DNA of 64,000 nucleotides from an uncultured Actinobaculum sp. (GTDB lineage: Bacteria; Actinomycetota; Actinomycetes; Actinomycetales; Actinomycetaceae). The position numbers were made by a program, and so were the translations under genes. The stretch spans positions 1-64,000 of the forward strand of contig CALIHR010000015.1 in the NCBI GenBank assembly GCA_938020505.1, written 5' to 3'. Below the pieces are notes generated by a model. The model did no database searches and was not told the DNA's origin. It saw only the letters and a program-made list of their open reading frames with translations. Positions within the stretch are counted from its first letter, which is position 1. Every line of letters starts with the position of its first letter. Below, piece after piece: positions 9,392 through 16,844 of the stretch.

Positions 9392-10969
9392 ATGGGCGTC
9401 GTTTACCAGCTGGCCGTCACCCCCTGGCAGGCAGACAGGTACCTTTCCCATGGGGCCGAGGAATTCTGCGGATTCGCCGTCGACGCGGCAAGCGTCGAGG
9501 ACGTGCGCGACGCCGCCGTTCTGCGCGAACTTCTCCTGTGCAAAGTGAACGAAGCGAGCTTCCCGCCCGACGAGCCGCTGCACATCCTGAAGGCGCCCGT
9601 CGACCCGTTCGTCCACACCCGGCGCGCGGTCGGCCCGCTGCACCCGGACGCCTTTTTGGGCGGCGTCACGGAGGACGCCCCCTACGATCCGTCGGGCGTC
9701 GTGAGCGCGGGCGGCGTGACGGCTGAGCTTCTGTGGATAGAGCCGGGGCGCCTGACCCGCGGCTCCGAACTGTGGCGCCTCCATCCCGGGGATCCGAGCC
9801 CTGAGCTCGCGGCCGTCTACCACGGCGTCGCCTGGGGGTGGGAAAACGCCCAGACGGGAGAGTTCGTCGCGGCCGAACCGAGCAAGCTCATGGGGCCCGT
9901 GGTCAAGCGTGAATGGGGAACCGCCGCCGTCGACGTCGAAACTGAAGGAGGAAAGCCGACCGCCCTCACCCTCGTCAGCCCCCGAAAGCCACCCGAAAGC
10001 GGGTTCGAGAGGCTGTCGACGGACCTGTGGGCCAAGCGCATCGAGTACCGCGACGACCTGAACGTCCACGAAAACTACCTGTCGGCCCTGGCCCGCGGGG
10101 TGCCCGTTCGGGTGACCCGCCTCGCGAACTCTCCGAACGGAATGGACGCCCTTGGATTCGCCCTCCTCGTCGACGCCCCCTACGCGATCGGCAACAGGGT
10201 GCTCCGTATCTCCCCCGGAGCGTTTTTCTGCGTCATGCCGATGGACGAGATGGAAAGAACCGCCGTAAAAGAAGGCCGGCCCGAAACCTGGGACGTTTCG
10301 GCCTTCCCCGCGGTCACGACGCTGTCGCTTCGGGAACGGTCGAACTACGACGTCGATTCCCTCCTCAAGGACATTCACGCGCTCATCGAGAACGTCGCGC
10401 CCGAGGGGTGGCGCACGTGCACCCTCATCGCCCAGATAGTCGGCGGGCAGTCCCGCTACGGAGGCAACTTCTTCATCCCGGCCCCTGCCGACCCCTTCGG
10501 GGCCGCTCCGTCTTCTGGGGACGCCTCCGGCTCCGCCCCGCCTTCCGCGACCGGTTTGCCTTTCGGGACCGGTTCCGGGGCCGCCTCGTCGGAGGACGGG
10601 AGCGCGAACGCCGACGACGGCGCCCGCCAGGGGCCGGGAAGCCGGCGGGCGCGCAGCGGCAGGCCCCGCCGCCCCGTCTACGGCGGCGTCGTCGAAGAGA
10701 TCTCACTGCTTCCCAGCGCCGTCCTCGAATACCTGGGGCAGATCAAGAAGCTCGCGGCCACCCCCGAGCGCGGCGCGCCGCTTGCCTTCACCTTGCAGGC
10801 AAGCGCGTCGGGCGAGACAAAGCTCAACGTCGCATACGAGGAGACGCCTCCGCTCGTCGAATCCATCACCCCTCAGGCCTGGGCGGCCGAAATGGAGGCG
10901 TTTCCGCGCCCGAATCCGCCCGACTGGGCGTCGAGATTCATTGATTCCGGCGACGGCGGCGATCTCTGA
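9392..10969 (+). CDS. unknown protein, second tandem paralogue with Gly/Ser-rich insert
   Basis: 525 aa from ATG 9392 with CGGAGGAACGCA upstream. It aligns along its whole length with the preceding gene: EEFCGFAVDAASV, EPLHILKAPVDPFV, LHPDAFLGGV, LLWIEPGRLT, ELWRLHPGDP, GPVVKREW, ERSNYDVDSLL. The extra length is a ~65-residue low-complexity insert (about residues 370-430, Gly/Ser/Ala then an Arg-rich stretch) in the C-terminal domain, placed where the paralogue has a short loop between two strands. It ends AEMEAFPRPNPPDWA, matching the paralogue. Cytosolic by absence of signal. Function unknown; a duplicated immunity-like protein is my best guess. Confidence 0.5.
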   Translation: MGVVYQLAVTPWQADRYLSHGAEEFCGFAVDAASVEDVRDAAVLRELLLCKVNEASFPPDEPLHILKAPVDPFVHTRRAVGPLHPDAFLGGVTEDAPYDPSGVVSAGGVTAELLWIEPGRLTRGSELWRLHPGDPSPELAAVYHGVAWGWENAQTGEFVAAEPSKLMGPVVKREWGTAAVDVETEGGKPTALTLVSPRKPPESGFERLSTDLWAKRIEYRDDLNVHENYLSALARGVPVRVTRLANSPNGMDALGFALLVDAPYAIGNRVLRISPGAFFCVMPMDEMERTAVKEGRPETWDVSAFPAVTTLSLRERSNYDVDSLLKDIHALIENVAPEGWRTCTLIAQIVGGQSRYGGNFFIPAPADPFGAAPSSGDASGSAPPSATGLPFGTGSGAASSEDGSANADDGARQGPGSRRARSGRPRRPVYGGVVEEISLLPSAVLEYLGQIKKLAATPERGAPLAFTLQASASGETKLNVAYEETPPLVESITPQAWAAEMEAFPRPNPPDWASRFIDSGDGGDL

Positions 10970-11172
10970 AGCAACTCGCCCCTGAAACGCTCGCCCCAGC
11001 GGTCTCTGAAGCACTTGGCGGCGACTGAAGCGCCCGTCACAGTCCCTTCTGAGACACTCGCCGCAGCGGCTTTGAAGCACTCGCCGCGGCCCTTTCTGAA
11101 ATACCGGGAGGGGCACGTGCGTTGAGACATGTGTCGGCGCACGGAGCGCCGCAATCAAAGGAGTGAACAGAC

Positions 11173-11409
11173 ATGACATTCGACCGCACCATCGAGCTTG
11201 GCGTCACAGGCATGACTTGCGAGCACTGCGTTTCACATGTGACCGAGGAGCTCAAAGCCCTTCCCGACGTCGTCAACGTTTCGGTGACCCTCGCAAAAGG
11301 CGGAACGTCCAAGGTTCTCGTGTACACGAACGCCGACATCCCCGACGCCGCGCTCAAGGAAGCGATCGACGAGGCCGGCGGATACGAGGTCGAGTCGATC
11401 GTCCGCTGA
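11173..11409 (+). CDS. copZ: copper chaperone, heavy-metal-associated domain protein
   Basis: 78 aa, a single HMA domain with the copper-binding motif GMTCEHC at residues ~12-18 and the beta-alpha-beta-beta-alpha-beta length of the CopZ/Atx1 family. It binds Cu(I) and passes it to the P-type ATPase encoded ~120 bp downstream on the same strand. CAAAGGAG lies about ten bases before the ATG. The spacer upstream (10970-11172) contains imperfect repeats of CTGAAGCACTCGCC. No CsoR-type regulator is encoded beside the pair, which is slightly unusual. Confidence 0.92.
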   Translation: MTFDRTIELGVTGMTCEHCVSHVTEELKALPDVVNVSVTLAKGGTSKVLVYTNADIPDAALKEAIDEAGGYEVESIVR

Positions 11410-11530
11410 CGGATCCCGCCGACAGACTCTGCGTCGCGGTTCGCGGACACCGGGCCCAAGCCGAGGCCGGGTCCGTTTGCAGGAATCGAACTGGAAGCCA
11501 AGCACATCCGATATGAGGAGCGCCGTCGCG

Positions 11531-13978
11531 ATGACGTCAACCGCAGGTCGAACACAGTCCGAGAAAGCCGATAGGCGACGAACTCAGAACGCCGCCGGGC
11601 AACAGTCCGGTCGCGCCGACAGGACTCAGCCGCAAAGCGTCGATCCAACGCGGCCCCGACACGCGGATCCCACCCAATCCGGCGCAGATCCGGCGCGATC
11701 CAGCGGGCGGCCGCAGACCGAGGTCGAGCTGGCCGTCACCGGGATGACCTGCGCCTCATGCGTGGCCCGCGTGGAGAAGAAACTCAACAAGATCCCCGGG
11801 GTCACGGCGACCGTCAACCTCGCCACCGAGAAGGCGCGCGTCAAGTGGGCGGATGAGGCCGGCCCTTCTGACGCCGAGCTCGTCGGCGCGGTTGAGAAAG
11901 CAGGCTACGGCGCTGCGGTTCTGCGGAGAGTCACAACGGACGACGCCGGAGAACGCACCGTCCAGGCGAGCGAGGCGGCCCGAGGCGCCGAAGAGGCCGC
12001 GGCCCGCGCGGCCTCGGCCCGCGTGGCGGACCTTCGACGTCGATTCTGGGCGGCCCTCGCCCTCTCGACGCCGATCGTCGCAGTGTCGATGGCCCCCGCC
12101 TGGCAGTTCCCGGGCTGGCAGTGGGCCGTCGGCGCGCTGTCCGTCCCGGTCGCCTTCTGGTGCGGCTGGCCCTTCCTGAAAGCGGCCTGGCGGGCCGGGC
12201 GGCACGGTTCGACCACGATGGACACGCTCGTCGCACTGGGGATCATCGCGTCGATGGGGTGGAGCGCGTGGGCCCTCCTGTGGGGCGGCGCCGGAAAGAC
12301 AGGCTACACCATGGCCATGACCGGCATCCATGGGCTCGGCCACTCGGGAACGCCGCATCTGTACTTCGAGTCGGCGGCCTTCATTGTGACGTTCCTCCTC
12401 CTCGGCCGCTGGCTGGAGTCGCGCTCGCGCCGAAGCGCGGGCGACGCCCTGCGCTCCCTCCTCGACCTCGCGCCGACTGCGGCGACTCGGGTGCGCCGGG
12501 AAGGCGGCGTCGCGGTCGAAGAGACGATCGACGCGGCGGAGCTGGAAGTCGGCGACGAATTCCTCGTTCGCCCCGGAGAGACGGTGGCAGCCGACGGCTT
12601 GGTCGTGGAAGGCGAGTCGGCCGTCGACGCCTCGCTCCTCACGGGGGAGTCCATTCCCGTGGACGTCGGCCCCGGCAGCAGGCTGACAGGCGGCGCCGTC
12701 AACACCTTTGGAGCCCTGACCGTGCGGGCTGCGCGGGTGGGCGAGGAGACGACTCTCGCCAGAATGGGCAGGCTCCTCACCGAGGCGCAGACGGGGAAGG
12801 CGCCCGTCCAACGCCTGGCCGACAAGGTCTCGGCCGTCTTCGTCCCTGCCGTCATCGCGATCGCCGCCGTCGCCTTCGCAGCGAGGCTCGCGCTGGGCAA
12901 CCCCCTGGAAATGGCGCTGGCAAGCGCGATCACCGTGCTGGTCGTCGCCTGCCCATGCGCCCTGGGCCTGGCCACCCCCACCGCCCTGCTCGTCGGCTCG
13001 GGCCGGGCCTCACGCCTCGGCATCCTCATCAAAGGCCCGGAGACCCTCGAATCGGCCCACGGCGTCGAGACGATCGTCCTCGACAAGACCGGGACCCTGA
13101 CCGCCGGCACGATGTCCGTTTCGGCCGTCCGGCCCGCGGAGGGCGTCGGCGAACGGGAGCTCCTGGCCGCGGCGGCCGGCCTCGAGCGCGGGTCCGAGCA
13201 CCCGATCGCCAAGGCGATCGTGGCGCTGGCACGCGAACGCGGGATCGAACCGGAAACCGTCGAATCGGTTGCGGCTCGGGCCGGGAACGGCGTGGAGGGG
13301 CGCCTCGACGGCCGCCGTATCGTCGCCGGAACTCCGCGCTGGCTCGCGGAGGACGGCGTCGAAGGAGCATCGGGCCTCAGCGGCGATCCGGGCGCGTCCG
13401 TCGTCGGCGTAGCTCTCGAAGGATCGCTGCTGGGCGTGTTCGACATTCGCGACGCCGTTCGCCCGGAAAGCGCCGCGGCCGTGGCCGAGCTGAAGTCCCT
13501 CGGGCTGCGCCCCGTCCTCGCGACCGGGGACAACGAGGCTGCGGCGGCGGCCGTGGCCGCTGAAGTCGACATCGACGACGTGCGCGCGGGGATCCTTCCG
13601 GAAGGCAAGGTCGGGATCGTCGAGGAGCTCCGGGCGGCCGGGCAGAAGGTCGCAATGGTAGGCGACGGGGTGAACGACGCCGCGGCCCTGGCCGGAGCGG
13701 ATCTGTCCATAGCCATGGGGTCCGGCGCCGACGTCGCGAAGGAAGCGGCCGATATCACAGTCGTGAATTCAGACATCCGCTCCGTCGGCGCGGCCATCCG
13801 CATCTCGGCCCAAACCCTGCGAATCATCAAGGAAAACTTGGCCTGGGCATTCGGATACAACGTCGTGGCAATCCCCGTGGCCGTCGCCGGTTTCATCGTA
13901 CCCGGCATCGCGGCGGCGGCGATGGCGAGCTCGTCCGTCATCGTGGTGGCGAACTCTCTGCGCCTGCGACGGGCCTAG
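11531..13978 (+). CDS. copA: copper-exporting P1B-type ATPase
   Basis: 815 aa from ATG 11531, chosen because AGGAG lies ten bases upstream; in-frame upstream starts (TTG 11477, ATG 11513) lack such a site. Residues 1-60 are a disordered Gln/Arg/Asp-rich leader. Then come one HMA domain with GMTCASC (~70-76), membrane helices, the actuator TGES (~370), the transport-site CPCALG (~473), phosphorylation motif DKTGTLT (~518), the HP motif SEHPIAKA (~555) and hinge GDGVNDAAAL (~710). CPC with a copZ neighbour indicates Cu(I) export. It ends in a hydrophobic segment and basic LRLRRA. A terminator hairpin follows within 70 bp. Confidence 0.93.
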   Translation: MTSTAGRTQSEKADRRRTQNAAGQQSGRADRTQPQSVDPTRPRHADPTQSGADPARSSGRPQTEVELAVTGMTCASCVARVEKKLNKIPGVTATVNLATEKARVKWADEAGPSDAELVGAVEKAGYGAAVLRRVTTDDAGERTVQASEAARGAEEAAARAASARVADLRRRFWAALALSTPIVAVSMAPAWQFPGWQWAVGALSVPVAFWCGWPFLKAAWRAGRHGSTTMDTLVALGIIASMGWSAWALLWGGAGKTGYTMAMTGIHGLGHSGTPHLYFESAAFIVTFLLLGRWLESRSRRSAGDALRSLLDLAPTAATRVRREGGVAVEETIDAAELEVGDEFLVRPGETVAADGLVVEGESAVDASLLTGESIPVDVGPGSRLTGGAVNTFGALTVRAARVGEETTLARMGRLLTEAQTGKAPVQRLADKVSAVFVPAVIAIAAVAFAARLALGNPLEMALASAITVLVVACPCALGLATPTALLVGSGRASRLGILIKGPETLESAHGVETIVLDKTGTLTAGTMSVSAVRPAEGVGERELLAAAAGLERGSEHPIAKAIVALARERGIEPETVESVAARAGNGVEGRLDGRRIVAGTPRWLAEDGVEGASGLSGDPGASVVGVALEGSLLGVFDIRDAVRPESAAAVAELKSLGLRPVLATGDNEAAAAAVAAEVDIDDVRAGILPEGKVGIVEELRAAGQKVAMVGDGVNDAAALAGADLSIAMGSGADVAKEAADITVVNSDIRSVGAAIRISAQTLRIIKENLAWAFGYNVVAIPVAVAGFIVPGIAAAAMASSSVIVVANSLRLRRA

Positions 13979-14003
13979 ATTCCCCGGTTTACCGGGCATT
14001 CTT

Positions 14004-14045
14004 GCCCGCTCTCCCGATGGGTGAGAGCGGGGCCCGCTTATTTTG
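14004..14045 (+). terminator. terminator after copA
   Basis: GCCCGCTCTC (14004-14013) pairs with GAGAGCGGGGC (14022-14032) across a short loop, followed closely by TTATTTTGC (14038 onward). It sits about 25 bp after the copA stop and probably ends the copZ-copA transcript. Confidence 0.65.
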
Positions 14046-14202
14046 CTCCCAAGATAGAAAGAATCAGGGGAAAGGTCTCCGAAATCTCACTTGCGGAGCT
14101 TCCCCTCAGGAATCGCTAAATATCAACGAAAAGCAGTAACATGGGGAGTGTTGCCCATGCGGCCTCCCCCCCTGGGGGGATCCCTAGGGAAACATGCATT
14201 GA

Positions 14203-14221
14203 TAAGTTAGTTTCTAACTTA
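14203..14221. promoter_or_regulatory. perfect 8-bp inverted repeat, candidate operator
   Basis: TAAGTTAG-TTT-CTAACTTA is a perfect palindrome with a three-base centre, ~70 bp before the start of the wall protein at 14289. It lies in an A/T-rich patch that probably includes the promoter. The size and symmetry fit a dimeric repressor site (for example MarR or TetR type), but no regulator is adjacent. Confidence 0.4.
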
Positions 14222-14288
14222 AACATGCCACCTACTAACCACGCGCTTACCTAACGGACTAAGTATGGCTTCGACCGAAGGAGTCATT

Positions 14289-16598
14289 ATGGCCCATTCA
14301 TCACGCAAACCGATGGGCACACGGACCTTGATAGCGGGGGTGATCATCACCCTCGTCACCGCGCTGACCGCGTTCATCACGCCATCGAACGCAGACGTCA
14401 ACGCGGCCATCGCCATATCCTCACCAACGCTCACCCGCACAGACGCCAACGGCGATCAGCTCACCGCCGCCGAAGCGTCGCATCCCATGCTCGTCGGCGA
14501 CCACGCATCGCTTTCTTTCGCTTGGGACGCCGCCAAAGCGAACATCGCCCCCGGGCAGTCCATGAAGGTCGGCATCCCGGCCTCCTTCCGCACGCTAGAG
14601 CCCGGATCCCAAGCCGACCTCACGATCGACGTCGCCGGAAAGCAGACCGCGATCGGCCAGTGCAAACTCGGCCGCAACGAGGTCGACTGCGTCTTCGGCA
14701 AAACGGTCGACTCCTTGAAAGCCCGAGGATACGCCGCGCCCAAGGGCAAGGTCAGCCTGCGCCTGACGGCGCTCGCCCCCACGGCGTCGCCGGCCTCTTT
14801 CACGATCAACGGGGGCCAGTACAAGCTGGCCATTCCCGGCGGCCCCGTGCGCGAGCGCTCCAAGGGCTACAACCCGCACACCTTTGCGAAGGTCACCCCT
14901 GCGTTGACGTCCGAGAGCAGATCGGTGTTCTGGACCGTGAGCTTCGGGGCAGACTACGTCGCCGAACGGCTGAAGGAGACCGGCCAGCACATGCGGACGG
15001 ACGGGGCCACGCGTTCGACCGTGACGATCACGGACACGGTCGGGCCCGGCCAGAAGTTCGCCGACCCCTCAAAGTGGGCGCTCTACCACCGCGGATCGGC
15101 GGGAGACAAGGAAGTTCGGGACGTTCGGGTCACCGGAGGCACGGGAACGGACTACACCACGGCCTACGGCGACTTCGACATGTCCGTCTCGATCAGCGGC
15201 TCCACCGCGACGGTTTCCATAACCGGCCCGTGGCACCGGCAGACGAACTACGGCATCGCCTACCCCACAGTTCCTGACAAGGGGCGGATCACGCCGAACT
15301 TCGCCTACGTCAACACCGCCGGGCTCGGCAAGACCAAGATCGTCAAGGCCGCCACAGCGAAGTACACCGACCCCTTCGCCTCCAGCGGGCTCGTCGACGC
15401 GCAGCACGGGTCGTTCACCGTCACGTCGAATGCAACGGGCCCCCACGCCGAAGCGATTCCGCGGCGCGTCGCCTTCCCGGTGACGGCTCGCTACGAGCTT
15501 CCCGCGGGAACTGCGGCCTCCGACTATCCGGGCTGGAATCCGCCGGGGACCCTGGCTGCGGACAAGCGCTCCGGCACGTTTTCGCTGGCCGCCGGCATCG
15601 GCCAGAAGGTCGACGCCGGATCGAAGTTCCCCGCTGGAACCAAGATCACGGTCACGCAGGATTCCTCCGCCGCCCTCGGCGCACCCGAGGGAGTGCGGTG
15701 GGGCGATTCCTCCTACACCGTCGACGGCGCCAAGGGGAACTCCTTCGTGGTCAAGGCGAACACGGTCCACGGCGTCGCCGTCTCCACGGAGGTTCTCAGC
15801 CTGCCTTCGGATGTGAAGCCCACGCCGAAGCCGACCCCGAGCACTCTCACGCCGAAGCCGAGCCCGAGCAGCTCCGCGCCAGAGCCAAGCCCAAGCACTC
15901 TCACGCCGAAGCCAAGCCCGAGCAGCTCCGCGCCAGAGCCAAGCCCAAGCACTCTCGCGCCGGAACCGAGCCCAAGCACAACGTCGCCGACCTCTGACCC
16001 GACGCCCGAGCCCAAGCCCACAGCGCCCTCGTCTCACCCCACCCCGTCTCCGATGGAAACCACGCCCTCGAAACCAACCGAGACGCCCAAGCCGTCAAGC
16101 GAGCCAACCGGCACCGCGGAGCCGAGCCCCTCGCCGACGACTGCCTCCCCCACGGAGGAGCCCTCGCCGACTCCCAACGAGAGTCCGACGGCGAGCCCCT
16201 CCGAAAGCGCCGAGCCTTCGCCGACGGACACCCCGAGCGCGAAGGCCTCGCCGAGCGCCGCGCCGTCGGCCCCGAGCGGCATCGTGCCGCCGATCTCGCC
16301 CACGGCCCCCACAGCGACGCCGAGCCCGACGGATTCCCAATCCCCGAGCGGCGACCCGGGAGCGGCCAACCCCAACGGCGGCCAGCCTTCCGGCAAGGGG
16401 AAGCCCCGCGCCAGGCGTCCGGGCTCGAGCATCAACTCGCCGATCGTCGGCACTCCGGTCGCTCTGCCCACCGTGGCGCGCGTCACCGAGGAACGGCCTC
16501 TCATCAAGACGGGCCTGGACATGGGGACGGGCGTCGTCTTCTCCGTCTCCCTGAGCCTCGTGGGAACGGGCCTCGTCATCCGCCGCTACTTCTCGTGA
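14289..16598 (+). CDS. cell-wall-anchored adhesin-like protein with LIKTG signal
   Basis: 769 aa from ATG 14289 (GAAGGAG five bases upstream; an in-frame ATG at 14265 overlaps that site). A Sec signal peptide with a hydrophobic core lies at ~10-30, cleavage probably near SNADVNA. Residues ~40-350 look like the beta-rich N-domains of MSCRAMM/fimbrial adhesins. About 365-510 matches the DUF5979-type Ig-like domain (GSFTVTSN, then FPVTARYELP and GTKITVTQD). Next is a ~215-residue Pro/Ser/Thr/Glu stalk with 18-residue repeats, a basic GKPRARRP patch, then LIKTG (738-742), a hydrophobic helix and RRYFS. It is probably attached by sortase to peptidoglycan, although proline is replaced in the motif. 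Confidence 0.75.
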   Translation: MAHSSRKPMGTRTLIAGVIITLVTALTAFITPSNADVNAAIAISSPTLTRTDANGDQLTAAEASHPMLVGDHASLSFAWDAAKANIAPGQSMKVGIPASFRTLEPGSQADLTIDVAGKQTAIGQCKLGRNEVDCVFGKTVDSLKARGYAAPKGKVSLRLTALAPTASPASFTINGGQYKLAIPGGPVRERSKGYNPHTFAKVTPALTSESRSVFWTVSFGADYVAERLKETGQHMRTDGATRSTVTITDTVGPGQKFADPSKWALYHRGSAGDKEVRDVRVTGGTGTDYTTAYGDFDMSVSISGSTATVSITGPWHRQTNYGIAYPTVPDKGRITPNFAYVNTAGLGKTKIVKAATAKYTDPFASSGLVDAQHGSFTVTSNATGPHAEAIPRRVAFPVTARYELPAGTAASDYPGWNPPGTLAADKRSGTFSLAAGIGQKVDAGSKFPAGTKITVTQDSSAALGAPEGVRWGDSSYTVDGAKGNSFVVKANTVHGVAVSTEVLSLPSDVKPTPKPTPSTLTPKPSPSSSAPEPSPSTLTPKPSPSSSAPEPSPSTLAPEPSPSTTSPTSDPTPEPKPTAPSSHPTPSPMETTPSKPTETPKPSSEPTGTAEPSPSPTTASPTEEPSPTPNESPTASPSESAEPSPTDTPSAKASPSAAPSAPSGIVPPISPTAPTATPSPTDSQSPSGDPGAANPNGGQPSGKGKPRARRPGSSINSPIVGTPVALPTVARVTEERPLIKTGLDMGTGVVFSVSLSLVGTGLVIRRYFS
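15840..15977 (+). repeat. 54-bp in-frame tandem repeat in the wall-protein stalk
   Basis: Two complete and one partial copy of a 54-bp unit begin at 15840, 15894 and 15948, encoding STLTPKPSPSSSAPEPSP each time. Copies are nearly identical, so the repeat number is likely to vary between strains and change stalk length. Confidence 0.85.
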
Positions 16599-16832
16599 GG
16601 GCACAGTACCGGCGCCTCATAAGGGCACGGCGCGGCCGGACAGGCCTGCGGCTCCAAGCCGCCCCTCTCGCGGCGGAGCGGGCGCACACGCGAGCGCGGA
16701 TCCGCAGGGGCCCGCCCCTCGTCGCAAGGCGGACGAAGGACGACGAGAGGGCGGACGGCCGGCCCCGAAGGGCTGGGGAGCGAGAACCTCGGGCGAGTTT
16801 CGCCAATTGGCCTAACCCGCAATCCATTGCCT

Positions 16833-16844
16833 TAGAATTCACAT
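16833..16844 (+). promoter_or_regulatory. leaderless promoter -10 box
   Basis: TAGAAT (16833-16838) lies exactly six bases before the GTG at 16845, and there is no Shine-Dalgarno. In actinobacteria this spacing places the transcription start at the first base of the start codon. Confidence 0.6.
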
